Shown one piece after another: positions 25,779 through 34,476 of a stretch of 64,000 bases of DNA. Position numbers and translations under genes: made by a program. The notes beneath the pieces were generated by a model. The model saw only the letters and a program-made list of their open reading frames with translations. It did not search any database and had not been told where the DNA came from. The DNA comes from Spirochaetes bacterium GWE1_32_154 (lineage in GTDB: Bacteria > Spirochaetota > GWE2-31-10). The stretch's first letter is position 1. Each line of letters opens with the position of its first letter. Location: contig MIAY01000033.1 in NCBI GenBank assembly GCA_001829315.1, positions 55,319 through 119,318 of the forward strand. The letters run 5' to 3'.

Positions 25779-27867
25779 TAAAAGAATAGAACTACTAGCT
25801 CCGGCAGGCTCTCCGGAAGCACTTGATGCTGCAATTGGCGAAGGTGCCGATGCAATTTATTTAGGTTTAAAAGACTTTAATGCTCGAGCTCGAGCAAAAA
25901 ATTTTTCATATAAACAATTTGAAGCAATTGTCGAAAAAGTTCATGATTTAGACAAAAAAGTTTTTGTTACACTTAACACAGTATTTGAAGAAAGAGAAAC
26001 TCAAATCATGTATAATATTCTAAAATATTTGGCAGCTGTAAAACCGGACGGTGTTATCGTTCAGGACTTAGGTACATTAGCATTAGCCCACAACTATTTT
26101 CCTGATTTAGCGCTTCATGCTTCAACCCAAATGAACATATCATCCTCAGAAGGCGTTAATTTACTAAGTAAATATAATGTTAAAAGAGTTGTTTTATCAC
26201 GTGAACTTGATTTTGAACAAATTAAAGAAATAAGAAAAAATACAGGGTCTGAACTTGAAATATTTGCTCATGGAGCATTATGCGTTTCTGTTTCCGGAGC
26301 TTGTTTATTTTCAAGTTATTTTGGAGGAAAATCAGCCAATCGAGGAAGATGTACTCAGGCTTGTAGAAGACTTTATAACTCAACATCATCACCGAATGAT
26401 AGTAAATATTTATTTTCATTAAACGATTTATCATTATTAAACCGTATTCCTGAAATAGAAGAAATTGGTATTAATAGCTTAAAACTTGAAGGAAGAATGA
26501 AATCATACCAGTATATTGCTACTGTTGTTAAAGCATTTCGATTAATGATCGATACATATCCTGCAGACAGAGAGACGGCTTATGAGAAAGCCAAAGCAAT
26601 ACTCGAAAACGATTTTGCACGAAAAAAAACAGAATATTTATTTATGGATAAAAACAATCCGAATATTACTTCTCACAACCGTTCCGGTCAAACAGGAATT
26701 TATGCCGGTAGTATAGTATCTCATGAAAAAACAGATACAGGGTATATAATCAGATTAGACAAACTTAATGATATTTCTACGGGTGATACAATTCGTATTC
26801 AAAGCAATGATGATAAAAAAAGAGTTTCTATAAAAATTCGAAAAATTATGGACAATAATTCAGTTTTAATCGATCTTCAAGAGGACTTCATTCCCGCAAA
26901 AGGAAATGAAGTATTTATCATTTCTAAAGGTGATTTTTATCACAATTATACAAAAATTATTCCAAAAAGTTTAGACCGATATAAAAAACATCCGGCAATA
27001 ACAAAACTACCAACTTTAGAAAAAATCAGCATTAAACCGGTTTCTAAATTGCCTGAAGGTCTTTATGTAAAAATTAATAAATCTGCTGATTTACACATTT
27101 TACAATCTGAAAAACCGGCAAAAGTTATTTTTCATGTAACTAAAAGTAATATAGATGAATTTTTTAGTAATATAGCAAAAACTCAATTTACTGTTGATGA
27201 TTTTATAATTTATTTCGAGCCTTATTTTGATTATAATGAGCAAAATACTTTTAAAGATTATATTGAGAAATTGATAAATAAGGGTTTTAATGCATTTATT
27301 TTTAATAATTTAGGACAATTAAATTTATTAAAAAAATATGATGTAGAAAAAATTGCCGGGCCATTTGCATACACATTTAACAGTTATGCTGCTCAATTTT
27401 TTAATGACTTTCATATCAAATATATTGTTACACCAATTGAATCGAATAAAAGAAATTTATACTCACTCAATGAAAACGCAAAATCAAGTGATTTCCTTAT
27501 AACTATTTTTTCATATCCTGAATTATTTCAGATTATTCCAAAATTAAAAGGAATTGAGTATGAGAAACAAGTTATTGACTCACAAAATGATTATTGTTTC
27601 TCAGTCAATTCAACAAAAGAAAAAACATCAATAATTCCTGAAATACCATTTAGCATAAGTGATAAAGTAAATAACCTTAAAGGTAAAGGGTTTAAAAAAT
27701 TCATTATAGATTTGGCATTTACAAATATTAATAAAAATACATATAAACAAATTATTAAAGCGGTGAAAAATTCTGAACACATGGAAAAAACATCACGATT
27801 TAACTGGAAAGACGGTTTCTATTTTGATTCTGAAAAACATTCAACTGAAGACAAAGAACAAAAGTAA
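25768..27867 (+). CDS. U32 family peptidase / RlhA-like 23S rRNA hydroxylation protein
   Basis: About 699 residues. The N-terminus has the U32 signature LLAPAGSPEALDAAIGEGADAIYLG and FNARARAKNF, and the core GALCVSVSGACLFSSYFGG then RGRCTQACRR gives the conserved Cys cluster (C-x6-C ... C-x3-C) thought to carry an Fe-S centre. The extended C-terminus fits the DUF3656-containing class that includes E. coli RlhA, needed for 23S rRNA C2501 hydroxylation. The ATG at 25768 is five bases from GAGGA and is preferred over the one at 25756. It overlaps the S4 gene by 11 bases, and the pairing with another ribosome-related gene supports an rRNA role. Confidence 0.85.
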   Translation: MNSNKRIELLAPAGSPEALDAAIGEGADAIYLGLKDFNARARAKNFSYKQFEAIVEKVHDLDKKVFVTLNTVFEERETQIMYNILKYLAAVKPDGVIVQDLGTLALAHNYFPDLALHASTQMNISSSEGVNLLSKYNVKRVVLSRELDFEQIKEIRKNTGSELEIFAHGALCVSVSGACLFSSYFGGKSANRGRCTQACRRLYNSTSSPNDSKYLFSLNDLSLLNRIPEIEEIGINSLKLEGRMKSYQYIATVVKAFRLMIDTYPADRETAYEKAKAILENDFARKKTEYLFMDKNNPNITSHNRSGQTGIYAGSIVSHEKTDTGYIIRLDKLNDISTGDTIRIQSNDDKKRVSIKIRKIMDNNSVLIDLQEDFIPAKGNEVFIISKGDFYHNYTKIIPKSLDRYKKHPAITKLPTLEKISIKPVSKLPEGLYVKINKSADLHILQSEKPAKVIFHVTKSNIDEFFSNIAKTQFTVDDFIIYFEPYFDYNEQNTFKDYIEKLINKGFNAFIFNNLGQLNLLKKYDVEKIAGPFAYTFNSYAAQFFNDFHIKYIVTPIESNKRNLYSLNENAKSSDFLITIFSYPELFQIIPKLKGIEYEKQVIDSQNDYCFSVNSTKEKTSIIPEIPFSISDKVNNLKGKGFKKFIIDLAFTNINKNTYKQIIKAVKNSEHMEKTSRFNWKDGFYFDSEKHSTEDKEQK

Positions 27868-27938
27868 TATTTAGGTTGAGGCTCTTGTAAAATCAAGAGT
27901 ACCCGATTTTGATTAAAAGGCATTTTAATGAAATATAA

Positions 27939-27980
27939 AACTGTATAAACAATTATCATATAAAAATTGTTTATACAGTT
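27939..27980. terminator. Long bidirectional stem-loop terminator
   Basis: AACTGTATAAACAATT (27939-27954) pairs perfectly with AATTGTTTATACAGTT (27965-27980): 16 bp around a ten-base loop. It lies between the convergent U32 and pdxA genes and has T-rich flanks for minus-strand transcripts. Confidence 0.8.
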
Positions 27981-27982
27981 AT

Positions 27983-28969
27983 TTACATCGACAACTTAAT
28001 AGCCAGATCATATGCTTTTTCAAAGCTCATTGTTTTTGCTAATTTTTTACCTATAATGTCAACGGCGGTTCCATGATCTACGCTTGTTCTAATATATTTC
28101 ATACCAAAACTCAAATTAACACCTGTATCAAATGCCAGCATTTTAAATGGAATTAAACCTTGATCATGATAGGATGCAACATAAATACCATATTTATTAA
28201 TATTTGATGGAATAAATGCAGTATCTGCCGGTATAGGCCCGACTATATTTTTTTTGTATTTTTCATTCAACTCTTTAACAACTTTTTTCATAACTATTTC
28301 TTCATTACCCATCAAACCATTTTCACCGGCATGAGGATTTAAACCAAGTAAACATATTGGTTTACTCTCACCAAGTTTTTGTAGCAAAAGTTCAGCAAAT
28401 TTAAAACAAGTTTTTAAATTTGCCTCGTTAATCATTTTTGGAACTTGATGAAGTGCAACATGGGTAGTTAATAACATTATATTTAATGAATCAGAAATGA
28501 ATGACATAAATACATTTTCTTGATGCCAAAAATTCATTAGATATTCTGTATGACCTTTAAATGAACTATCAATCAAATTAATATTTTCTTTACTGACAGG
28601 TAAAGTAACCATACTTGAAAAAAAACCTCGCTCAATTAAATCAGCAGCATGAATTATACTTTTTAAAGCAATAGAACCATCAATAAATGGTGTTATATCA
28701 GATAATTTCGTTATATTAAAAGCATTCTCATCAACATCAATTAGTAATATATGTTTATCATTAAAATTACATTCTTTAAAATCACAAAAAGAAATAACTG
28801 TATAATCTAATTGTATCTGTAGTAACTCCTGAAAAAATTTGAAAACATGTAATGAACCTATAATTACTTTTTTATTTTTCGAAATATCATCCGTTTTTAA
28901 GCAAGATAATAAAAATATTTCATATCCTATACCGTGGGGAGAACCAAGAGTAATAATCGGGTATTTCAT
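27983..28969 (-). CDS. pdxA: 4-hydroxythreonine-4-phosphate dehydrogenase
   Basis: This 328-residue protein is full length for PdxA, the NAD-dependent step of DXP-dependent pyridoxal phosphate synthesis. TLGSPHGIGYEI opens the protein, TLPVSKENI and FKGHTEYL carry the substrate/metal His, and GLNPHAGENGLMG, ADTAFIP, SYHDQGLIPFK and SFGMKYIRTSVDHGTA complete the metal and active-site motifs. The ATG shares its A with the TAA stop of the upstream gene (TAATG). A PdxA2-type paralogue is possible, since no other pdx gene is nearby. Confidence 0.92.
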   Translation of the reverse strand: MKYPIITLGSPHGIGYEIFLLSCLKTDDISKNKKVIIGSLHVFKFFQELLQIQLDYTVISFCDFKECNFNDKHILLIDVDENAFNITKLSDITPFIDGSIALKSIIHAADLIERGFFSSMVTLPVSKENINLIDSSFKGHTEYLMNFWHQENVFMSFISDSLNIMLLTTHVALHQVPKMINEANLKTCFKFAELLLQKLGESKPICLLGLNPHAGENGLMGNEEIVMKKVVKELNEKYKKNIVGPIPADTAFIPSNINKYGIYVASYHDQGLIPFKMLAFDTGVNLSFGMKYIRTSVDHGTAVDIIGKKLAKTMSFEKAYDLAIKLSM

Positions 28970-29754
28970 TATCTTTTTCCTTTTAGAAATTCAGGAATAG
29001 AAATTTTAGATAAGAAAATCGTTAAAAATTTACCCATTTCTAAAAATATTTCATGGATTTTCAGCCCTTCAAATATCCCACAACCGGTTATATCATGTTG
29101 ATTAAAATATTTCTCATCAGGATTTAAAACAATTTTTTCACCTTGTAATAAACCTTTATTTATTTCAATGACTAACAAATTTAATTGCTGAAAAAAATCC
29201 TGTATTCTAACTAATACACCATATTTTTCAGTATTATTTCGAAGATTAATCTGTTCTTTTGATTTTTCACCAATTTGATAGCTCTGATTCAAATCTTTAA
29301 TATATTGCTCGAAAAGACGCTGTATAATATCATACGATGATAAAATATCATCTCTTTTCTTCCCGGCATCAAATCTTAACTTCAAATTTCGTAATGATAA
29401 AACATGATAGAAATTCTCATCAAAAAATTTAAAATAAGAATAAACAATATCCATTTCATCATCATGTGAATTTGCTGTTAACTTAATAATTGTTACTTTA
29501 TCGTAATGCACTTCATGTTGAGAGGTATCTTTTTTTATATTGTTATCATCAGTATTTTTTTTAGTTGAAAATAATTTTATTTTTAATGGATTAACCCACT
29601 TACCGTCATTTATGTCTTCTATAATAGCAGTAATTTCATCTAATTGTTTTTTTAATCGTTGTCTCTGCTCAAGATTTGTAGAAGACTTATGTGTTAATTC
29701 AAGACTTTTTTTAATATCAATAATTCGTTCTATTTCATCTTTAGATAATGACAC
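28969..29754 (-). CDS. Hypothetical protein, translationally coupled to pdxA
   Basis: This 261-residue protein is soluble and highly charged. The first 60 residues form a probable coiled coil (IERIIDIKKSLEL ... RQRLKKQLDEITAIIEDIND), and the rest is helical with a possible four-helix bundle near 100-210. No signal peptide or known motif is seen. Its stop TAA overlaps the pdxA ATG, indicating an operon. The same arrangement in other genomes would be needed to propose a role. Confidence 0.65.
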   Translation of the reverse strand: MSLSKDEIERIIDIKKSLELTHKSSTNLEQRQRLKKQLDEITAIIEDINDGKWVNPLKIKLFSTKKNTDDNNIKKDTSQHEVHYDKVTIIKLTANSHDDEMDIVYSYFKFFDENFYHVLSLRNLKLRFDAGKKRDDILSSYDIIQRLFEQYIKDLNQSYQIGEKSKEQINLRNNTEKYGVLVRIQDFFQQLNLLVIEINKGLLQGEKIVLNPDEKYFNQHDITGCGIFEGLKIHEIFLEMGKFLTIFLSKISIPEFLKGKR

Positions 29755-29813
29755 TTAGACCTCCGGGATTATACACCACTCTTTCTCTATCATATTTATT
29801 ATATACAATCAAG

Positions 29814-29840
29814 TATAAAAAAACCCCCAAATATTGGGGG
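29814..29840 (-). terminator. Rho-independent terminator of the flaA operon
   Basis: Read on the minus strand: CCCCCAA-TAT-TTGGGGG followed by a run of seven T. It lies 20 bases beyond the second flaA stop. Confidence 0.9.
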
Positions 29841-29859
29841 TCAGTATATAGAAAATTTT

Positions 29860-30567
29860 CTACCAATCATCAACCATATCGTCTAAATCTCTTGTTTTTT
29901 CATTAAAAACATCTGTTACAGCACGAAGCTCATCAAGATATAAATAATAAACACCAAATGTTTCAATAGGATCGCATTCAATTACAAAACCATTGAATTT
30001 AATACCAATTTTATCAACAAAATGAAAATCTCTTTGAACAACTGTTTCTGGAATAGAAACTTTCAATTCTTTCCAGCCAATAAATCTCAATCGATCTACA
30101 AAAACATGTCTCTCTTTACCATAAAAATCTTGTAAAACCATTTTCATCCAATGATTATAATTTCTTCCGGCAACCCAGACAGAAATACTCTGTGTAATAC
30201 CTTCAATAACAACCGGTTTTACAGGCACTACAGTAAACCAATTGTAACCTCTTGCAATATATTCCACCTTTACACCAAGAACTCTCTCTTTAGCATAACT
30301 AGCTGGTATACCATATTTTGCATCTCTTGCCTTCCAATCATCTGTGTCTATTTCAATCGGTTTTCCATTTCTGGAAACCCTGGAAATTACCCCCTGATCA
30401 ATTGGCATTGCTACTTTCCAAAATGACGCATCTTCAAACCCGTCTAACCTGACCTCGGTTATTTGTGAATTTGCAGTTGTCACACTTGACGGATCAGCCA
30501 TTTCCTGTGCACTTACAAATGATATGCTTGTTACAAGGATTATACTAATTAAGTACTTAATCTTCAT
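29860..30567 (-). CDS. flaA: Flagellar filament outer-layer (sheath) protein FlaA, second copy
   Basis: This 235-residue FlaA homologue has a cleavable signal peptide (SFVSAQ near 16-21), as expected for a protein exported to the periplasm by Sec to coat the periplasmic flagellum. Shared FlaA features include the N-terminal 'LDGFEDASFWKVAMP', YGIPASYAKERVLGVKVEY, the VWVAGRNYNHWMKMVLQDFYG strand region (abbreviated) and VDKIGIKFNGFVIE. The SD GGAGGGAAG lies before the ATG. It follows the longer FlaA by 18 bases and ends at a good terminator. FlaA pairs are a spirochaete hallmark. Confidence 0.88.
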   Translation of the reverse strand: MKIKYLISIILVTSISFVSAQEMADPSSVTTANSQITEVRLDGFEDASFWKVAMPIDQGVISRVSRNGKPIEIDTDDWKARDAKYGIPASYAKERVLGVKVEYIARGYNWFTVVPVKPVVIEGITQSISVWVAGRNYNHWMKMVLQDFYGKERHVFVDRLRFIGWKELKVSIPETVVQRDFHFVDKIGIKFNGFVIECDPIETFGVYYLYLDELRAVTDVFNEKTRDLDDMVDDW

Positions 30568-30585
30568 TACTTCCCTCCACTAAGT

Positions 30586-31440
30586 TTATTGTAAAATATC
30601 AGATTCTTTAGGTTGAGCTGCCGCTTTTTCCTTAATATTCTTAACATATTCAGGATCCCCTAATTGATAACCATCGTATAACTCTTCATAAACATCTGCA
30701 AGATATTTTATATGATCAATATAAAAAGTAGCCCCGGAGACTCTTTCTTTAGGATTAGACCATATAGCATACTTTACCAAAGATAAAGGTCTGTTTGAAG
30801 GAATTGTTGTTACATCCTGAGGAATATTATTTGGCATTTGAACAACAAAGTTTTTCCAACCAACATGTCTGATATTTCCAACTTCAAGTCTATGTTCAAC
30901 ACCTCTATAATCAATTAAAACCATTTCCATGAAATAGTCAAAATTTGATCCCCAGACCCAGAAATCAACCTGTCTTACTTTTCCTCTAAAAGGAATAGGT
31001 GTTTTCTTAAATTTCCCATCGGCTGATTTTTCTAAAGGAAAAAGTTCTGTTACTCTGTACCCCTGTCTATTGTATGCAAGTTTAATTGCAAGACTTGTTT
31101 TTGATACATCAGTATATCGTACCAAATTACCTTCAGACTTTGAAGGACCGTAAAAAAATTCGCCTCTTCCCGCATTCGCTTTTTCAGTACCGAAATATGC
31201 TTCCGGCCAAGCTTTAACCCACATCAGCTCCTGCATGCTTTCGCCACTTGCAACACTTCCTTTTCGCCCGAATCTGTCGGGAATAGCAGTCCAATACCTT
31301 TTTGGTGAACCATCATCACTTAATTCAAAATCTTCAAGAACAATTGTTTGAAGAATAGTCGCTCTTTGTTGACCAAATAGTAACGCTGAAAAAAATAAAG
31401 AGACAACCAATAGCGCGATAAACTTATTTTTAGGCAACAT
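30586..31440 (-). CDS. flaA: Flagellar filament outer-layer (sheath) protein FlaA, first copy
   Basis: About 284 residues with a signal peptide ending near LLFGQQ. The mature protein begins VLEDFE and carries the FlaA pattern DFWVWGSNFDYFMEMVLIDYRG, here cited only by its ends, HVGWKNFVVQMPNNIP and FYIDHIKYLADVYEE. It should form the sheath around the FlaB core in the periplasm. The ATG at 31440 is seven bases from GGAGA and is preferred over the one at 31461, which would place the SD inside the gene. It is driven by the consensus promoter at 31519-31547, with a hairpin in the 5' leader. Confidence 0.92.
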   Translation of the reverse strand: MLPKNKFIALLVVSLFFSALLFGQQRATILQTIVLEDFELSDDGSPKRYWTAIPDRFGRKGSVASGESMQELMWVKAWPEAYFGTEKANAGRGEFFYGPSKSEGNLVRYTDVSKTSLAIKLAYNRQGYRVTELFPLEKSADGKFKKTPIPFRGKVRQVDFWVWGSNFDYFMEMVLIDYRGVEHRLEVGNIRHVGWKNFVVQMPNNIPQDVTTIPSNRPLSLVKYAIWSNPKERVSGATFYIDHIKYLADVYEELYDGYQLGDPEYVKNIKEKAAAQPKESDILQ

Positions 31441-31791
31441 TCCAATCTCTCCTTTCCACATTATTTTTACATAGAGATTACATTATTATCTCTATAATAT
31501 TACGCCTTTTCATTAAAAATTATAATTTAAAGGACTCTAATTGTCAAATTAAATTTCTCATTAATAATTATAAATTTAAATAATTAAATAAATAACTCTT
31601 AAATAGAAATCTAACATCAGTAATAAGTTCGGTTTTTAAATCTTTAATCTTTAGGATATCAAAAAAAAAGAACATATTACTTCACTCATTTATAATCAAA
31701 AGCATTATTCAGACTTAATAAAAAATAATATGGTTTTTTTATTCTCAACATTACTAAAAAATCGTCAATGTAATTAATTCATTTATTGAAA
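31441..31791 (-). other. 351-base intergenic region upstream of flaA
   Basis: It contains the flaA promoter (31519-31547), a leader of about 70 bases with an AGAGAT/ATCTCT hairpin at about 31471-31491, and then about 240 bases of very AT-rich DNA up to the lipoprotein stop at 31792. I see no gene, repeat or second promoter that I could support there. Confidence 0.6.
31519..31547 (-). promoter_or_regulatory. Consensus sigma-70 promoter of flaA
   Basis: On the minus strand a perfect TTGACA (31547-31542) and a perfect TATAAT (31524-31519) are separated by exactly 17 bases. Transcription would begin near 31512. No FliA-type (sigma-28) TAAA...GCCGATAA box is seen, so flaA looks housekeeping-controlled here. 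Confidence 0.85.
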
Positions 31792-32670
31792 CTATTTATT
31801 CTTTATCTTTTTAAAGATTTCTTTATTAATAGATTTAAAATTATAAAAAGTATCTTTTTCAACAGAATTTCGTGTTATTTTAAATTCTTTTGATTGTAAA
31901 CCTTCTTTAATTAATTTTGAATAATCAGGATAAATTCTATAATCTATTATGGAATTTAATTTTCCATAATTCGTCATAACTTCAGTAATTTGCATGCTTT
32001 TCAAACCCGAGTTTTCAATTGCATTAATAACCCTATTATTAATACCGGCATATAAAACTATATTTCTTACCGGTTTTTCTTTCATCACAACATTTATAAT
32101 CGAAGAATCTGAATTGGAAGATATAGTTATAAAATGATAGTTATCTTTATTTTCAACATCATTGATCGTTATAAAATCTTTTAATACGGAACTTTGTTCT
32201 ACAAGCAATATAGACACTGCATTAGCATTAGTATTTCGCCGTATCGATTCTAATATTTTCGAATTAATTAAATCACTTTCACAACTGATATTAAATAGAG
32301 GTATTTTACTATTCAATATTGAATTATTCATACCATATGAAATAACAAATACATTATCAGGAATTTCCTTTCCACTCCAGTTGACTAATAAAGGTGCAAT
32401 AAAAGGCTCAACAAACAAAGTAACATTTTTTTTAACTTCGAATATTTTTTTCAACTCTTCAATCAAACCATCATATTTATCAACCTTAATCTTTGAAATG
32501 ACATAACCCATTTTTCTAAATTCTTTTTCAGCAACTGTTCTGTATTCTAAATATTCAGGATTAACTGAAAAAAAATTAGTGTTTTCAACAAAAAAAACCT
32601 CAGGCTTTATAGATTTGGAACATGAAAGTAAAAGGAAAAAACTAATTATAATAAAAAAAAATTTATTCAT
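31792..32670 (-). CDS. Lipoprotein resembling a BMP/LacI-type periplasmic binding protein
   Basis: This 292-residue lipoprotein (lipobox LLSC, Cys at about 17) has alternating strand-helix units like a type I periplasmic binding protein: VEPFIAPLLVNW, NVFVISYGMN, NAVSILLVEQSS, RNIVLYAGINNRVINAIENSG. The last is similar to the 'g.....a~G...g..aA' segment of BMP-family sugar or nucleoside-binding lipoproteins. It is short for that family and the ligand is not evident. Its ATG shares the A of the DUF3467 stop (TAATG). Confidence 0.65.
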   Translation of the reverse strand: MNKFFFIIISFFLLLSCSKSIKPEVFFVENTNFFSVNPEYLEYRTVAEKEFRKMGYVISKIKVDKYDGLIEELKKIFEVKKNVTLFVEPFIAPLLVNWSGKEIPDNVFVISYGMNNSILNSKIPLFNISCESDLINSKILESIRRNTNANAVSILLVEQSSVLKDFITINDVENKDNYHFITISSNSDSSIINVVMKEKPVRNIVLYAGINNRVINAIENSGLKSMQITEVMTNYGKLNSIIDYRIYPDYSKLIKEGLQSKEFKITRNSVEKDTFYNFKSINKEIFKKIKNK

Positions 32671-32951
32671 TAATTAACATTACCGGGAATATCTTCGTTA
32701 TTTTCTTCATTAGGAATTTCACCAAACCGTTCTTCAAATTTCTTAATATTTATTCCAATAGCATTGTACATACGCTTTAAGGCTGCAGGGCTTGTTATTA
32801 CTCTACTTGTAACAATTGCCTCGGGAGGTAACATTGAAATGAAGTCTATAACAAACTCATCTGCGGTATGCATAATGCCAATATGATTAGCATACACCCC
32901 TTTCAATTCAGTGTCATTTATCTTTAATTTCACCTCTTTTCTAGTATCCAT
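32670..32951 (-). CDS. DUF3467 family protein
   Basis: This 93-residue protein matches the DUF3467 pattern well: VYANHIGIMHTADEFVIDFI, then VTSRVITSPAALKRMYNAIG and NIKKFEERFG. The family is small, widespread and of unknown function. It lies in one operon with the binding-protein-like lipoprotein, overlapping by one base. SD AGGAG precedes the ATG. Confidence 0.88.
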   Translation of the reverse strand: MDTRKEVKLKINDTELKGVYANHIGIMHTADEFVIDFISMLPPEAIVTSRVITSPAALKRMYNAIGINIKKFEERFGEIPNEENNEDIPGNVN

Positions 32952-33087
32952 ACCTGCTCCTTTATTTATATTAACTAATATTTATGTAAATCTAATAGTG
33001 TATGATTCTGTTTCTTTTATATTATTTTAACAAACAGATTTTTATAATTGATAGATGCTGATGATAATCGTCTTTTTTTAATCAATT

Positions 33088-33909
33088 TTAAGGGTTCACT
33101 TTTGACTTTGCCAGTCTCATACCCATATTTTGATTTTTTCTGATTCCCGGTAGTTCTCCTCGAACTGTTGTTGCATGAAAATCTTTCTGATAACCGGCAC
33201 CGCCACCCCGATAAACTTTTGAGTATCCACCTTCAGGACCTTTCGGATTTATTGCCGGTAAACCGGAGAATAATTCATACCAATCCCAACAACGTTCCCA
33301 GACATTTCCCGACATGTCATATAAACCAAGTTCATTTGGCTTCTTTTTACCTGTCGGTTTTGTCACCTTGTTAGAATTTTCAATATACCACCCGACATTA
33401 TTAATAGTATCACTACCGCTGAATTTATAGTTTTTTGTTTTATTCCCGCCTCTAGCAGCAAATTCCCATTCAGCTTCAGTTGGAAGTCTGTATCCATTTG
33501 CATTCCAATTACAAATTATTGACCATTTTAAGTCATCGCTATTATGCAGGTTTTTTTGATCTTTATTTTCCTTATCTATAGTATAAACTTCTTCTAAACC
33601 ATCCATTAAGCTTTTTTTATTACAAAATTCTATTGCTTCATAAAAAATTATATTATCAACCGGATTTTTATCGCCTTTAAAAACAGACGGATTATACCCC
33701 ATAATATCGCTCCATTCTTTTTGAGTTAATTCATATTTTGAAATATAAAAAGAATCAAGTGTTACAGAATGTTTTTTCGAGGATTCATCGCCCATTTGAA
33801 ATGTTCCTCCGTCGACTAAAATAAATTGATCAACTTTTGATATTTCAGTTGAATAAGAATTAGTTGTTATAACGAAAAAGAGAATAAATATTAGAAGATA
33901 ATTTTTCAC
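33088..33909 (-). CDS. Exported SUMF1/FGE-fold protein, likely non-catalytic
   Basis: This 273-residue protein has a signal peptide (first about 20 residues) and a complete formylglycine-generating-enzyme fold: VDGGTFQMGD, YELTQKEWSDIMGYNPS, NPVDNIIFYEAIEFCN, YRLPTEAEWEFAARGG, GLYDMSGNVWERCWDWY, VYRGGGAG and the final MGMRLA. The two catalytic cysteines of true FGE, near the 'RGGS' to 'GFR' stretch, are absent. It is therefore more like the widespread non-catalytic SUMF1-domain proteins. Nineteen bases separate it from the PAP2-like gene upstream. Confidence 0.85.
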   Translation of the reverse strand: MKNYLLIFILFFVITTNSYSTEISKVDQFILVDGGTFQMGDESSKKHSVTLDSFYISKYELTQKEWSDIMGYNPSVFKGDKNPVDNIIFYEAIEFCNKKSLMDGLEEVYTIDKENKDQKNLHNSDDLKWSIICNWNANGYRLPTEAEWEFAARGGNKTKNYKFSGSDTINNVGWYIENSNKVTKPTGKKKPNELGLYDMSGNVWERCWDWYELFSGLPAINPKGPEGGYSKVYRGGGAGYQKDFHATTVRGELPGIRKNQNMGMRLAKSKVNP

Positions 33910-33927
33910 TTCCCCTGCTCCTTTGTG

Positions 33928-34428
33928 TTAGAAAAAATTATTAAACAGCACATAAAAAACAAACGAATAAATAACAGCAAAAATTATACCGCCTATAACT
34001 TCATCTATTTTGTGAGCAATAAATTTAGGATTCTGTATTTTATCATCCAATCTTGAACTAATAATAATAGAGGTCACATTACCATTTATTTTATCAACAT
34101 TTCCTCTGAATTTTACAGCGTCAACCAGAATGATAAATGCGATAACTGAACCAAACCCGAAAAGGGGTGATGCAAAACCTGACGAATCTTCTAACCCTAC
34201 ACCAATTAAAGCAGCAACAATAAATGCAGTATGACTTGATGGCATACCGCCGTAATCAGCCATCTTCTTTAATGAGAACTTGCCGTTTTTTACTGATTTA
34301 ATGATACCTTTTGTAACCATTGAAAAAAATTGAGCAGAAATTGCCATTACAAAAACTTTATTTTGAATAATCCCCAAAACTCCGGACATTTTCTCAAAAT
34401 AAAACGACATATTATCTAAAAAAATCAT
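33928..34428 (-). CDS. Divergent PAP2 family membrane protein (YuiD-like)
   Basis: This 166-residue protein has the YuiD/DUF212 pattern: an N-terminal helix with NKVFVMAISAQFFSMVTKG, the phosphatase-like GGMPSSHTAFIVAA, VDAVKFRGNV (counterpart of 'yDa.gVRr'), and HKIDEVIGGIIFAVI near the end ('GHtp.eV..G...G'). Three to four membrane helices are expected. The ATG at 34428 follows GGAGG at a correct distance; an upstream in-frame ATG at 34440 contains that SD. It follows glyA by about 50 bases, probably in the same transcript. Confidence 0.85.
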   Translation of the reverse strand: MIFLDNMSFYFEKMSGVLGIIQNKVFVMAISAQFFSMVTKGIIKSVKNGKFSLKKMADYGGMPSSHTAFIVAALIGVGLEDSSGFASPLFGFGSVIAFIILVDAVKFRGNVDKINGNVTSIIISSRLDDKIQNPKFIAHKIDEVIGGIIFAVIYSFVFYVLFNNFF

Positions 34429-34476
34429 TTTTACCTCCATAAATAATAAACTTCGTTCTGATTATACAGATTTCTA

